DNA from: Phylloscopus collybita
Taxonomy: Eukaryota > Chordata > Aves > Passeriformes > Phylloscopidae
DNA: 64,000 nucleotides
Assembly (NCBI GenBank): GCA_027886175.1
Contig: JAJNNQ010000006.1
Location: 11,429,501-11,493,500, forward strand
Reading direction: 5' to 3'
A program made the translations under genes and the position numbers. Shown one piece after another: positions 1-14,770 of this stretch (the first letter of the stretch is position 1; the number at the start of each line of letters is the position of its first letter). A model generated the notes under the pieces. It saw only the letters and a list, made by a program, of their open reading frames with translations, had not been told where the DNA came from and searched no databases.

Positions 1-3000
1 GCTGCTTTAGAGACTATTATAGCATTTTATACACTTTTTAAATAAAGAACTTACATTCATAATTAATCTTTTCACAGATTTTAATTTTAGAAGAAGAAAG
101 TTTTAAGTTCTGCTTTGGATCTTGGAAGAACTTGTGTAGGATTCTTACATGAGCTCTTTTATTACAGGAAAAAATTACACTAAATGTTAATGTCATGAAA
201 TAGTTCATTATTTCAAATTATATAGACGTCTAATTTGATGATGAATCTTATATTTTGCTGTGGGAAATCAAAGTGAAAACTAGTTATTTGATTATGCAAA
301 GCCTTAAAAGCTTCTGTTCACCCATTAAGTTCTTAAGAAAAAAGGAAGGTTGGGGTTTTTTCAGACTATATTCTTGGCCCAAATTCTGAATTGTCTTGGC
401 TGCTGCTTTCTTTTTTGTCTGAATTAATTAGTAAATCAATGCGGAAAACCTATAAACTAGTTTTGCATTTAGATCACTGAGAATCAGCTGGTTAGATAAA
501 ATTTCTTGCGTTCTTCATGCAGTTAAATGCAAACTTTCTTATTAGAGGGAGTTCAGTGGCATTGTCGTGAATGATCAGTATGTAGGATGATGCTGAGATC
601 GTGCTGGAGGTTCATAATAAAGCCTTCCCAGTGCCCCTTGTCTTCTTCCAACTCTCAGAAGGGTCTGGGCTGCACAGTATTCTAATGCCATTTGTACATG
701 CCTTAGTGCAAGACAACAAGTTAATGTAGTCAGATTTTTCAGTTGATTTTAGAAAAAGATATTTTATGATTTCACAAGGCTTTATTATTTAATTGTTTTT
801 CCAGATCCATCAGAAAACATTGTTTGGAGGAACAATGGGGTCTCCCATTAATAACCTCCAGTAAATAGTATGGGGTTCTTTAAAAAAGGGATATTTCAGA
901 TCTCCAGATTAGGTGGGGGTTTTTTTGGCATTATTATTTGTAGTCTCCATTCTCATTTTAATCAGCTAAACTTTACACTGTTGACGCTCTTAAATAACCA
1001 AACCACACCAACCCCAACTTGTAGTTTTGATTCTTCCTACTAACTAATGAACTGCATTACTTGTCCCCATCTTTGGAACTTACTGCCCACGTGTCTTTGT
1101 ATAGTCAGGGAAGAACAAGTAAGAAAGATGTTTCTTCAGAGCATAAATCCAGATGAAATTATATGTCATGCCTGAGTTGAACCAACAGTTATAACACTGC
1201 CTTACTCTTTTGCTCCTGATCCTCCTCCTCCCTCCTCCAGTTGCATCAGCTCTGACCCACTTCTAATGCTGCTGTAGGACCATTCAAATCACTAAACTAA
1301 ACAGAAACTTAACCTGGCAAAAAAAAAAAAAAAATATTAACAAACCTACAGAAGTATTGCTGTCTGTTAAGTTAGCAGTTTGAATGATCCTTGGAAAGAG
1401 TCCAGCAAAGAAAAAAAACAGTAAAAATATTTATATGTCAATATTACTTACCTGTGATAAAGAGAGTATTTTGTGTCCAAAACTGTATAGAACACCAGCT
1501 TCTGTGCCATCCTTTATTTGCATGCAAAGATTATCCTTTTGTGCATATAAAGGGCATCTGTAACTTAAAGGCGCTGAAATGCAGCTCTCTGTTAAGTGCT
1601 AAAGTTAAGTGGGATGAATCCACCAAATCTTTTTGGTGACGCTCTTGATACATGATTCCTTTTATCTAGTTTGTTGGTTTGGTTGTTTTGGTTTTTTTTC
1701 TTTCCAGCGGTCAGCCTTTGACTAAAAGAAGTATTTACCATGAGCTCTGTGATCCTGGCAATTCCATTGCCTTTCATGCTTGATGCAGTTGTTAGGATTT
1801 TTTAACATCAGAAGTGCAATTCTAGACTTTATCCCTTGGCTTTCTAACTCCAGATGAAAACTTGGAAGGGCAGTCTGTCAGCACTCAGATGTTTGGCAAG
1901 AAGTTTTAGTAATAATTTCCTGAGGTTACATTTAAGAGGTTATAAAATTGCTATGCTTTGATGTATAGCATTGTACTATTTCTTCAGAAATTTAAGATGC
2001 AGATGTGTCATAATAAAGAAAACCAATAATGTGTGCAATTAAATCTATTTTAGCTTTTGCAATTGAAACAGAGTTCTAAAATCTTGAAAATTAACTAGCT
2101 AGGGTTTATATTTTTAATGTGAAGTTCATAATCCACTGGGTTTTGGGAGTAAAAAAAAAGCAGAGCAAGTAGAACAAATTGAGTTCTTCTTATGCTTCAA
2201 ATAGAAATACTGTAGGCGACCTTAAAACAAAAAATGAGACAGTGGTGTAAGAGACACCAATAGAAAACTTTAATAGGTGTTCCTTCAAGTCCTAAGATGA
2301 GGTTCTGTTTGTATGAATATTTCGTTTACACTATTTTTAACTGCTTGAAATCACCAGTATGTGATGCAGTCTGGCAATACAGTAATTTTTAACCTAAAAA
2401 AAAGTAAAACTAATACTATGAAATCATTGTCATAAGAAATAGAAGGGTAACATTTATGACATAAATGCTGCAGATTCAGGCTCTTCACAATAGCTGTTAA
2501 TTTCCTACAGTGCAATTGTTTATGGAGACATGATTCATTGTCAGCCCATGAGTATTATACACCAGGTAAGGAAATATGACAACCTGCTGATATTTTATCT
2601 GCTTCACACATCTGTGCACTCACCGTACATTAGCAGCTGTGCATACAAGTGTTAGAATGTAAACTTGCTGAACTAGTCACCTGCCTTATTGACACATTCA
2701 TGTGTTACTGTGCCAAAGCTCTTCAAATGAAGTTAGCAACCAGAAACCAGGCTCTGACTGTCTGCTAGGGGACAAAGTAGAAAACATGTAGTAGTAGTTT
2801 AAATAAACCTGGTTGATATCAATCAGTTAAATGGCTGCAGACACATGGAGTTTGATTGCTATTTGTTTACTTAAATCCAGTTAGCTTATGTCAGTAAATT
2901 GTTGTGTCACTCAAATTGAGTGTTAAATCTGTCTAAATATGTGTACCTAAATTGGTAGGAATCTTCAGCTAGATCGGGTTAAAATTTATTTTGGTTAACC

Positions 3001-3830
3001 ATTGCAAACTCTTATTCTATGTAAAACATACTAAAGTATAAAAAATTCTTAGTGAGCTGTTCATGCTGAAAATAGTCTGCCAGGTTAATGTTAAAATGCT
3101 AATTGCCTGAATGACTAATATGTTGAGCTTGTTTTCCAATCAGCAGGTGAGGAGCATTCCACATGTGATGTATAACTCAGCATTTATGAGTAAACCTAAT
3201 GCTTTTCCTTTAAAACCATGTAACTCTTTCCCTTTCCCAGGCTTTCACAGCTTCTTATCAATATGTCAGAATAATCCTGTTTATTAACTGAATATTTCTG
3301 TGGCCTTTACCACTGTAATGAAACACCTGTCTCACAAATATTATACCCACAATTTAAGCATAAAACTATTACTGTTCCTGTTTTGCAGAAGCAATAATCA
3401 AAATAAAAGAAATGGTGCTTTGTCCAAAACTCCTGTTTGTGGAAGACGTTAAGAGTTCATGTGTCCTAATGCAGTGTCTTATTCACAGCCATTTTTTGTT
3501 TCTTACGTGTTTCAGCTCAAAAGCCTGAAAAGAAAATGTCCTTCTTGTTTATTTTTCCTAACTAGACACAAATTAACTCTTTTCTTTAAGTCATCTTCTT
3601 ATATATAGGAACTGCATTTTGGAAACAGTTTCACAAACAATTACATTTTCACTTTGTATCATTCTGAGAATTTACATTCACTTTTTAATCCATGTCTCCT
3701 GAAAAAGGCCACTTTCCAATGTCCTGCCAGTCTCTTAAAGATAAGACCTTAAAAACTTAAAATGTAAATTAAAAAAAGTTTTTATTTAATCTGTAAGATG
3801 GATATTTTGTATTTTTTATATAATATTTTC

Positions 3831-3842
3831 GGGGGGGGGGGG
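3831..3842. repeat. Poly(G) run, 12 bases
   Basis: Twelve consecutive G on the + strand inside the PIBF1 intron, next to AT-rich sequence. Prone to length variation and sequencing error. Confidence 0.9.
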
Positions 3843-6800
3843 AGGAAAATTTCACAACAGGCTGGAAGTCTTACGTGAGTGAGATTAAAGGTCTAGCTTA
3901 TTTTGTCCAAGCAAACAGAGGATGTGGTGGGATGCAAGAAAAGGAGATAAGCGTAAGGCGATATTGTGTAGGTAATAAGTAAGCACAGAGAAAAAGACAG
4001 AATAGGTGAAAAAGATGAAGTTAAGAAGAGAAAATAGTTATTTTATTATCTTTAAAATGTAGAAAATCTGGCTTACATTTTTGTTTTTGATAAATGTTTG
4101 CCAAATGCATTCTCCAAGTGTGTTTAAGATTAGAGAGTCCATGTGATCAAGAGGAGAAACAGTTACTAATTAGTCATATTAGGATATGCGTAGTTTGTGA
4201 AGGGCTCTAAGCGTTTTTTCAGCTCTAAGCTTCTATAAATTATCAGGCTAAGGTTTCCAAGGATTTAATAAATGTTTATGAATGTTAGATTGGAAACATA
4301 GCCATATGAATTTCAGAATTCAATGACATTGTTCCAAAATTTTCATGTTCACAGTGTTTGAGAATCTAGTAGTCTCTTGCATTCATCTTATGTCAGTATC
4401 CTGCACAAAATCCTAGTACTTCTCAATAGTTATCCTGTTTTTTTGCCAATGTTTTTATCCTTTTTTTCTTTTGTGGAAATGCAAGGTATCCTGAAGTATC
4501 TCTGCTTTACCTTACTTTGACCATTCCCCTTTATATTACTAGGTATGCCATTCTTACTTTCATATTGCCTTTGGGGACTGCCCCTCACTGCTAAATTCTC
4601 CGTGCCCAGATTTTAATTCCATCATAGCAATCACCTTGAGAATTCCAGATGAGTTTTCAGCATTTCATTATTAGTCATACTTTAAAGTCTGGCTAATACT
4701 GTCCTTAGCTGTAATTAAGTTACGCTGAAGAAGATTGACTAGGAATAAGATAGGACAGAAAGCCAATATGTTGGATTTAGGAACCTGGAGAGTAGCAACA
4801 GCTGCCATCTGCAAAAAACCAGAGGTGGAGAGAAGTTCAGACACTCATAAAAGCTTTGGAGTCATAAGGGGGAGGGCAGTACGTGTTTAATCAGGGATGG
4901 AAGCTTAGTGGATAAAAGGAGAAAACTGCTTTGTTGGGGAGAGGGGAAGGAAGGGGTATCTGCAGGGGTTGGGAAGACACGAATGAAAAGATGTGATTGG
5001 TAACAGGTGCCTTCAAACAATCTCTATCTCTGCCTCTCCCCCCTCTTTTCTGTGTAAAAAGATTGTACACGATAATGTCAAAATTATTTGTGTTTCTAAA
5101 GTGAATGACTTCCTGCTCATCTATGTGCTGCAACTTGTTTTATATGAAAAAAAATGTTGATGTACGATGCTTAGCTCTCTTTTTAAATGTTAAGCCACAG
5201 AGTAATTATCATTTTTCTTATGCTACGTTTATGTTCCAAGATTCTAGTTTCTATTAATGTTCTGCATGTTTTCTAAGTAGATTACAGGGACATTTCTGCA
5301 TCACAAGTAAGCCCCGGAGCTATTCTCAGCTTTAAGCTTGGAGAAACAAAGTGACATTTACATTGCTAAACGAGTGTAAAGAAGCTTCTGGCTCATTTTT
5401 TACAAAGAAAAACATGCTCCTAAGGAGTATTTCTCATCTTTTTGTTATCCATTTTGTTAATGTCAAGCTTTAATGAAAATTGAATTCTAAATAGTACTGA
5501 ATTTAGGAAGAGGGAGGACTCAACAGCACTGATTCTTTTCTTTGAGCTGCATTATTCAGAATGTGTTCCTATTTTTCATATATATTCTTGCGAGAATTAT
5601 CATTCTGTTCACAGTGGTATACAGTGAGCAGTTGTATACTAAATAGGAGGTTTCACAGGCAAAATGCAACATATATATGGATTATGGAATGGAACTGGTA
5701 TGTGCATTTTAAATTATATGCTTTTGCGAGAGCTAGAATCAAAGGGATAAAATTTAAACAAGAAATTGTTAATTGTTGATTAATCTGAAATTGTTCAGAT
5801 TTTCTCAACATGTATCCCATGTTATATTCTTTTTTTTTTTCCCTGTATTGGCTATGTACATTTTTCTCTCATTCTACTGCATATCCAGCTGTGTAAAATA
5901 CTTTTGTTCATTTCATGGTAGTATTTGACTATTACCAAGTGGAAAGTGAATTTAGGTACTCTGTAAGAAATAGCAAAGACAGGGAGAATTAAACTAGAAT
6001 ATTACCATCCCAAAAAATACAGTAACTTCTACATAATAATTTATGAAAATAAGGCTCTTGTAACACATTAGCATGTTGACATCCATTCCTGTTAGGTGAA
6101 GTTACTCAAGAAAGCATACTTTTTATTAAATGTTGAGTAAATAAATGTCACAGTGGCTCAGATTTAAAAAAAAAAAAAAAGTATTTGGAGAATTAGTCCT
6201 AGTTACAATTAAAACTATATTTCTGATCTACTATACAGAAGTGAAAAAACCTTGAAAATTTGACATGCTAGTTCTGAATTATGAGACAAATTATTTCCTG
6301 TTTCTGTTAAGAAGTTAGACTGAACTCTTTAAGAACAAATTTAAGATACAGCTGAAACAGATCTTTATGTATCTAAAAAGACAGAAGCTCTTTCTCTGCA
6401 GTGACTGGGGCATTTTATTGTTGCCACAGTTCTAATGCATTCACTTTATAAAACTGGTAGTTTGTAAATACATATAGTCACAGAACTGTCAGTTCATTTT
6501 AAGTTTTTTATATGCACTGGGATATAGAGAACTAGTGATTAAGTGTAGTGCAGAGAAGCTATCAACATCTTGCATATGGTCTGGCATCTTTCCACTACCC
6601 AGTTATCGGGTTCATTTGTTTGATCAGGACATTTCATACTGTCTTCCAGTTTCCAGCTTTACAGTGTGTATCCATGTGCCTTAGATGACCATATGTGCAA
6701 TTCTCACAGTGGAATTCTTGCTGACTTCTTATATTTCCAGCACAGCTGCAATTAGGATGCAACTATGTCAAATACACTCTGCCTCACTTGAGGGATTGAA

Positions 6801-9205
6801 CAACGACTTGTATGTTTTCTTGATTTCATAGGCGGTTGTTAAAATCTTCTTTGAGCTCTGTTATGGATGTTCTAGATTCTACTCCTAGTGGGCATGAGCT
6901 CAAGGAGTTCCACTGTTGAAGCTGAGTTTGCACCAGTTGAGCCACTTCTTCCTACCCATTTGCAGTCTTAAACAAGGGAATGGACTGACTGATCGTTGCC
7001 TTCATTTTGCTGTCATGTCAAAATGGTGCTTCTGCAGTGTCTTTCTTCTATTTCATGGCTTGTCATCATTGATGTTACTATCCAGTGTTGTGAATTTGTG
7101 CTAATGGTGTTGGTCTTTTTTCCACTTCCAGCCAAAAAAGGGAGCAGATCATTCATTCCAGGCTATAGGCTGTCTTCTGCAGTATGTCTCTAGCAGAAAT
7201 AAAACCCCTGAAAGATAGTTCTAAAATAGTTCTTTGTGTGACTTGTCAGCACTTCTGGAGAGGAGACATTGTAGGTACTACTTTTTCTTGAGAGTCTCAT
7301 TCCTTGATAATGACACATATGTCTCTCTAGTGCACTCCAAAGTTTGAATACCGTACTCAAACTTCAAAGTGATGTATGCAAGTCATTGTGTCTGTTGAAA
7401 CGTGGAACCAGGTTCTGTTTTAGCCATCTCGTCTGTTGTTGTGCAGAAATATGTTCATTCCAGGAACCCATACAGTAAGCTACGTTTGTTTACCTCCATT
7501 TTAACTGGTGGACTCCAGTGCTGTCAAAGAGTACTGCCAGTGTAAAGATCATCTGAGAAGTTGCTTGTCAAGTGACTAAGTAGCAGAGGTGGATCTTGCC
7601 TAATTTTAAAAATACACCATGTAGGTATCTATATCTGAAAATCATCTAGGGGTTTGCAGTCAGAAAAAAGAAACAGGCACTATTAGGGTGTGATTTACCA
7701 TAACCTCATTTAAAATAAGCAAATTCAATATCACTTTTGAATTTCTCACCAACAGCAATATAGAGGAATCAGACAAGCTAGTTTGCCTAGGTTTAAATAT
7801 TATTACTGCATGTATCTAAAGATGCATGTGAGGAAATCCAGCCAAGTATCCAGTCACATGTTCCAAAGTCAAACTGCAATAAGCATTCTCACAAAGATCT
7901 CTCTCCAGCTTAGTATTAGCAATTAAATTATACAACTTTATTTTTAATATACCTTTACTTTCAAAAAATTTACAGTAGGAATCTAAGAGGGATCCAAGTA
8001 AGGAATTGCACAGGATTTCAGAGAGGGCAATGCCCTTAGTATTTTCTCTACCATTAAGCTTGATCCTAGTGAACACCTTGAGACAGACAACTGTGAAGAT
8101 GGTTCCTTCTGAACCACCCTGCCCTACCTTTTTCCAGATTAGGATAATTTTCCCTCAATAAGGAAATATAGAAAGGAGATATAGAAAGTATATTTTTTTT
8201 CTCTGAATCCTCTCTTGAACATTTGTATATTGAACATGAACTTCTAATTCCTCAGAGACTGAGAAATCATTCCAGAATATGCTCTTTACAGAACACTACC
8301 AAATGAGTATAAAATTCTTAAATGCTTAAGTTTCTCAAATCAGTTTTTTTTAACAAACCTGTAGCTTCAATTTCTGAACTCTCTTCTTCCCTGTGCAGAC
8401 TTGTTTGAAGACTACAATAGCTGAATAACTAAGAGGAAACATGCATGTGAAGACAGATTGCGCTGACTTGCCATGAACATGTTTTTCATGTCAGTATGGC
8501 TATCTTCCCTCAGTTGTATGTTCTAATATATTTATTGTTTTTATTGCTAATGTTATTTTAGAAGTTATAGTAATAGTCACCAGGCTGTTACATTCAAAGC
8601 TACTCTTTGGCTTCCACATTGAGAAGAGTCCAGTCTCTGGACTCGAGTTGTGGTGCACTAAAAGTCTTTTTGTGAAGCAGTTTTCTGTTCAATCCCTTCC
8701 ATGCATGCGGGATGTACAGTCAAACTCCAGACTGGATACATATTTTATTTTGAGTTATAGTTTAACCACATGGGGACCATATGGCAGTTAAAGTGAAGAA
8801 TACCAGCTTTCCAAGGAGGTCCTGACCATATATGCTTTGCTCTCACAGTACAGGAGACTTACAGATTGGGAGTGTGAATACACATCTAAAATCATCACTT
8901 TCATGCTTGACTCACAAATTTTGAGAGACCTTAATTTTTTATCAGCATCTCTGAGGGAGGAGACCTTTAGTTTTATCCCTCTTTTATCCGATTTTTCTGA
9001 TTTTGACAGTGAAATTGGTTTTCTCTGCTTTTATGCTGTGTTCTTCTCTAGGAACACTTGTCAGTCATCAAAATTCAGTGGTTCTGCCAGAACCTGATAT
9101 ATTTTCTAGGGCAGAAATCTCTTCTTCAACTTCCACAATACGAGTTCTCTGCTTCAAAATGGAGTTACAATATAAGATGAAGTTTGCAATTGTGAATTCA
9201 TAAAC

Positions 9206-9251
9206 ATATGCAATTGAAAATTGCATATAGAATTCCTGAATTCTATATGCA
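9206..9251. repeat. Nested perfect inverted repeats (two overlapping hairpins)
   Basis: Two perfect palindromes overlap. The first has 10-bp arms at 9206-9215 and 9219-9228 with a 3-base spacer. The second has 14-bp arms at 9222-9235 and 9238-9251 with a 2-base spacer; its arms carry EcoRI-type GAATTC cores. The middle segment (9222-9228) can pair left or right, so the two hairpins are mutually exclusive. No gene or known element explains it. Confidence 0.85.
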
Positions 9252-10644
9252 GAACTAAAAGTAGAATGCCAGTTGCTATGATAAAGGTTCAGTTAACTGG
9301 ACATACAATTTATCAGGGTCACTTTTGCTTTAGAGGACATTTACCTAAGTACAGTAAGCATGAGATTTACTGCATGAGGAAAGAGTCAAATGGATCTGAC
9401 ACCTATTGGTTTCTGTTATTTTAGTGATATGAAAAAGCCATGAAATTTACTGTTAGAATGATTTATCTTGAGACCACATAGGTATATGTCTCTTCCTACT
9501 AAGGAGTTCCAGCTGTTTGGTTTGATATATGTAAATCTTCTTTTTAAGATCATTGTATGGAGATTATTGGTGGTGCAAGACTTCCATGCCGTAAGAACCT
9601 GAGAGTTGACATGTTTGTGATTGATTCCTTTTAGCCAGTTACTTTTTCTTGAGACTGCTGGTTTGCATCTGCTTCCTGAGCATGGTCTATTGATATGTCC
9701 CATTAACTGCTTACATAAATTTACATAGTTGTTATAACTATATACACATATATTGTTAAGTGCTATTGCAAGCTTTTGAGTGCACACAGAGGATTCTTTT
9801 TTCCTTTGATTATAGTTACATGACAGAGACAGAAAAAAAATCTATACTGTTGACAAATCACTGAAAAAAAATGTAATTACTATATTGATACTATACTTGA
9901 TTACAATGCTTAATGTAGGCATTTCTTTCCCATACTTCATCAGTTACATGATAAAAGAACACCTTTTTATGCCTCAGTCATTTCCCACATGAGACGGTTC
10001 TTTTTCATTTTGCTGTGATGATGTCAGTCATGGTTTTACTACAATACTTAATATTCTATTAATTTTGAATTAGGAAGATGTAAGCTGCTCTTTTGGTCCG
10101 TGTATGTGTGAGCGTGTATCAAGGACATTAAAACCAATGTTAATAGAGTTCCCTTTATAGTATCTGTAACTTGAAATATATTTATATTTTATATGGCTTC
10201 ATGTCTTATTTTTGCATTTGCTTATCAGTTGAAGGAATCAAACTTTATCCTTTGTATTCCAAAACTGATCTTCAGTATCCATTTTTCTACGTATTTTAAT
10301 TATCCATAATAGGCAGGTAAAATCTATTTTAAATAAACTACAGATTATTTTTACTTTTACTTTAAGCTCAAACATAATTTAAAAGTGTCTGAATTTTCTG
10401 AAGTATGAGTAATATGAGCAGATAATACCCTTTTTTACTTTATCTTTTAAAATGACTTATACTTCTTTGATTTGGTTCTTTTAACACTACTTTAAAGCTT
10501 GATGATTTTCAGTTAGTTCCACAACACCAGCATTTAGCCTAATAAATTAGCAAGGTAGAATTTAGGAAATATGCCAAACCAGAAAACATTTTAATTAATG
10601 GACACTGTGGAAAAGACTGCTGTCTATCCTTTGCCTGTACCTAA

Positions 10645-10720
10645 ATAAAGAGTCATAAAAACACTAAAGTTGGAAAAGACCTAAGATCATTGAGTTCAAC
10701 CTTTATATCTCCTTCTCTGC
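10645..10720 (-). mobile_element. Short degraded CR1 LINE 3'-end fragment, reverse orientation
   Basis: The stretch around 10662-10702 (AAAGTTGGAAAAGACC, then AAGATCATTGAGTTCAACC) resembles the complement of the conserved avian CR1 3' end, which contains TTGGAAAAGACCT and AAGATCATCGAGTCCAACC. Only about 75 bases are recognisable and the outer edges are uncertain. It lies in the PIBF1 intron. A chance match is possible but unlikely given two matching blocks in the right order and spacing. Confidence 0.6.
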
Positions 10721-13700
10721 TTGTGTATTGGCACACAAAATTGCTTTTGCTATTTTTAACTAAGGTTGTTGGACATAACTTACCAAAAATAAATGGAAAT
10801 AAGTAGTTTCTTCTGATACTATTTACAATGCAATACATGTTACCTTACTTCACCTCCTGCTATGTCACTCCCAGTGTTCCCAGTCCATTCATTCTAATCA
10901 CTTTGAATTCCAACTCCTTTCTGGTTATGTATGCAGAATTTTCAAGTATTCTTTTATAGTTAAGTAATCTTTACTAAATATGTATTAATATCTGTAAGTG
11001 GAATACAGGATGTTAGATGGTCCTAAAGTATTTATCTCTGTATGTTTTTGAAGAGTTACCAAGTAGATAATCTGTGGTGTGAAAGTTCGTTCTGAAAACA
11101 CAGTTCTTTTTAAGAAAATAATTTGATACTTCAAATCTGTGTGTAAGGGGAATTATGATTGCACACTGGCTATTCAGGATGAGAGTTGTTTTAGGTGAAG
11201 TAGAAGCCTGAGAAAAGTAAATGATAAGGAGAATGAGGTGAGAAATGGATTCAGCTTATCACAACTAAATTCAGGTATCAAAATGAAGGTGTCTGTGGTG
11301 AGGTATCTTTCTGTGCTTTATAGTTAACAGCAGCCTAATCAGCAAAGCTAATGTTACAACACCAATAGCGTCCCACTTCTGAATGGAGTCACTTTCCAAG
11401 CCACATTGTCCGTAATGGAAAATTAGATTCTTAGCTCATGGTTAGATACTTATGTTTAGATACAGAAATATATGTGTTCTAAGTTCAAGTGAAATCCCAC
11501 TTAATGTTGTCACATAGCTCATTACTTTGATTTCTGAGACTTGAGCTGGTACACATAGCAACCTCCTTAAGAAAAATTCATCAGGTAGCTGTGGACAGAC
11601 TTTCAAAATATTTAATAATATAGTCCCAGATATACTCCCTGATACTTGTTTGTATGGGTGACACTAATTGTATATAAACACTGTTTTTGTGCCAGCTGCA
11701 TAGGTTACTTTTTTCCTTGTGTCATCTTAACCCACCTTTTTTTGCCAACTGCATTGTTTTCCATGTATCCGCACTGCCACGTCCCCACAGAATGTTGCGT
11801 AAGCGGTGAGTGAGTGCTTGTGTTCCCGTAGTTTGTGACAGTGAGACTAAAGGTGTAAAGCCAGCCCAGGGAGGAGCTGGGTGACTCCACTCAGAGGTGT
11901 TGGTACTCATAATCCTCCCAAGGATTGCTGTCTGGCTCTCCAAAGCCAAAGCCCTCAGACCTGGAAGCCTGGAACATAGTGACACACGGCTTGCGTAGCG
12001 TGGCTTATATGTCCAGGAGCCAGCGTGGCAAAGACCAAATACTTCCCCAGAGAAATTGGGAAACACAGAGCTTTAGCAACACTGTTTTCTACAGTGCACC
12101 AGGTAACTGAAGAGAATATTGTAAGTAAACAATTTGCACAGCTCTGCCTGGACATAGAAATATGGGCTTGACACAGTAAAAAAATAGAAGAATTTTAATC
12201 ATCCATTTCTCTTCACATCTTCCTTATTGTATCCTGAAACTAGTACATGTCCTTTTCCACAAAAGATTCTTCCCATCTCCTTTGAACCCTCTACCTACTT
12301 TCCCCTTCTTTCATAAGGGCTTGTTCCCACTGGAACAAGTTCACATATTTCTGCTAAGTACAATCTCCAGAGCTGCTTTTTCCTTGTAGCTTTCTAGACC
12401 AACTTGCTGGATTTGGGGACTGGAAAATATAGAATGAAGGTAGCATGCCAGCAGTAGCAGATACTCATGACTGTTTGTTTGGAACTTAAAAGTGAAGGTA
12501 AGAAGATTGTGTTCAGGAGCAGACAAATCTAAAGCGATGGTTAAAATCAACTGCAGTTCATGACAGAGCTTTGTTTTCAGTATATCCTTTGTTGAAAACA
12601 GAAAATCTCTTGCAAATATGTTGGGGCAATTTTCTTTCCTCGTTTAGCCGTACACATACCAGTAATTCTATTGGATTCAGTGTTTCTTGTGCTATTTATT
12701 TTGCCAAGTTTCTTGAGGTCTTTCTTGCTAAATGTGGAGGGGGGTTAAAACAAATATTAAGGCGACCTTAGCTAAATCCTCATGATAAATTTGGCTGTGA
12801 TGTCAAAATAGCTTCTTTGCCCCACTCCCTGTCATTCCTTCCTGTAGCTTCACATTAGAGACTCCTCCTGTCACAAGGGAAGCTTGTGTGAGAGCTGACT
12901 CTCCAGAGCCTATTCCAAGTCAGAAAACAGACAGTGCTGTCAAGTACAGGACAGATTCTATTAAGTAGAGAAGACTTTAAACTGCCAAGTGGATCTTGAC
13001 ACAGGAGAATTTGACCCTACACATAAAAGTTTCAGCTCTGTTTCTGGAATAAATCTGTGTGACAGTTTTTGGGTTTTGCCTTGTTTAAACGTGCAACTAT
13101 TCGGTCCACAGAATAACACAGTTTAAGTATAGGAACACCATTTGCTAATGTCAAAACACTGTTTGTGTTTAATCTCCTGTGATGGTGTATTTATTTGCTG
13201 TATGCTTGCTTGAGTTATTTTCATCAAGAAATTCTGTCTATGTGTTGCTTTGGCAACATCTTTGCAGAGTTTACAACTTTGAAAAACATGTTGGCATCAG
13301 CTATGCAGTCCTTTTAAACAGCTGCTCTGCAGTCATGCTGTTTCAACATGCCACCACACATGGCTGAATTATGCAAATAGTTAATATTAAATGACTGAGA
13401 TACAAGAACAATTTGTACACTCGATAAAGCTGGTCTGTGGAGTGTAACTTCCATTCATGTAACTGAGTTAGTGTTCAACAATTTAAAGGCTTCAGCGTGT
13501 TTCTTTTGACTTTGTTTCTTGTATTAAAGGCAGAAGTGGACAGAGAGAAGGTATATGGCAGGAATATTTTAAAAGACTAAGGGGTTTTTTTTAGTTCATT
13601 ACTAATAATTCAATGAAAATAGAATGTGCATCAATGTAATTTTCCAGCAGATATTAAATAGGTAAGATTTAACAAATATTTATCATTCAACTATAACCAC

Positions 13701-14770
13701 AAATTACCTTTTTTTGGTTGAGAGATGGGACAGAATGTTAATTATATACAAGGCTAATACAGTAATTCTGTTGCTTATTGAAGACACCATTTGTAAAAAG
13801 CGAGCAAACAAAAAAAATACTTTAAAACATGTAAAATCATCTTATAATTTACACTGGAAGGCTTTTGTACTGATCTTGCTGTTCTAATTCTATAATAATG
13901 CTCTAAATAATACTACTAATAGTAATAATAATAATTAATACATTAAATTCTGTAACTTATTTTGTCGTAATCATACCTATTACATGGGGTAGAGGGGAAC
14001 GTTAGGAGGTAGGTGTGGTGAAAGATAACAAAAGAAGATATCCAGTTAAAGTCAGAAAATGCTGGTTTTCCCTTTCTCACTCTACTGTACATTTTGAGTA
14101 ATCTGTTTTGTTCAGCCAAGTATTAAGGAAAGATTACATTTTTAATTCAAATTGTTTTCAAAGCAAATTACTACGCTATCAAAAAAGAAAAGGCTGCCTT
14201 TCTATATGTTCTCATTCCTTTTTCCACACTGGAGCTTTCATTTTTCACACAACTTCTTTTCCATTCTGATCCTCTTTTTGATGTATATCTTCTAAAGGTT
14301 CTTCATTGATTTTTCTTTTCTGATCTGGATGTTAAGAAATATTCCTAGTTATGTATTTATAAAACTTCTGTGCAAGACCTAGTGCTCAAAAGTACAAGTT
14401 GTCACAGTCATTCAGATTAGATTTGTACACTCCCCCAGCCTGAAAAAATAAATGCAAAAGAATTCCTTTAAATGGAATTTAAGTCTAAGTTAAAAGAGAT
14501 AATGTGCTTCTTGCTACACAGTAAATATTCACTTTTACAGCCTTTAAGCAAGACAAAATTTGAGTTGTGTATATCCTTTGTGCCTGTTTTATTTTCTTAT
14601 TTTGCTACGGTTTAAGTAATAATCTTATTTATTATAGCAAGTATATATCCTTTTTTACATTTAGTGATCAATGTTTGGTGAATATAAATTTATTATTAAC
14701 TAAGCAATATTTATAGGTTCAAATGTAATTTAACTGAATAACTTAGCATGGTTCTTTTGTGGTTTTATAG

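Larger units (their letters stand above)
1..14770 (+). other. PIBF1: Intron of PIBF1 (upstream part of the gene, 5' end outside window)
   Basis: This stretch precedes a splice acceptor (TTTTATAG, ending at 14770) of a recognised PIBF1 exon, so it is read as one intron of that gene, or several if an exon was missed. I looked for the preceding exon, which in human PIBF1 encodes the coiled-coil end just before the matching residues, and did not find it. The sequence is AT-rich with many stops in all frames; the short open frames in it show no recognisable protein. It holds a 12-G run near 3831, a nested palindrome at 9206-9251 and a short CR1-like tail near 10.65 kb, described separately. Confidence 0.7.
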
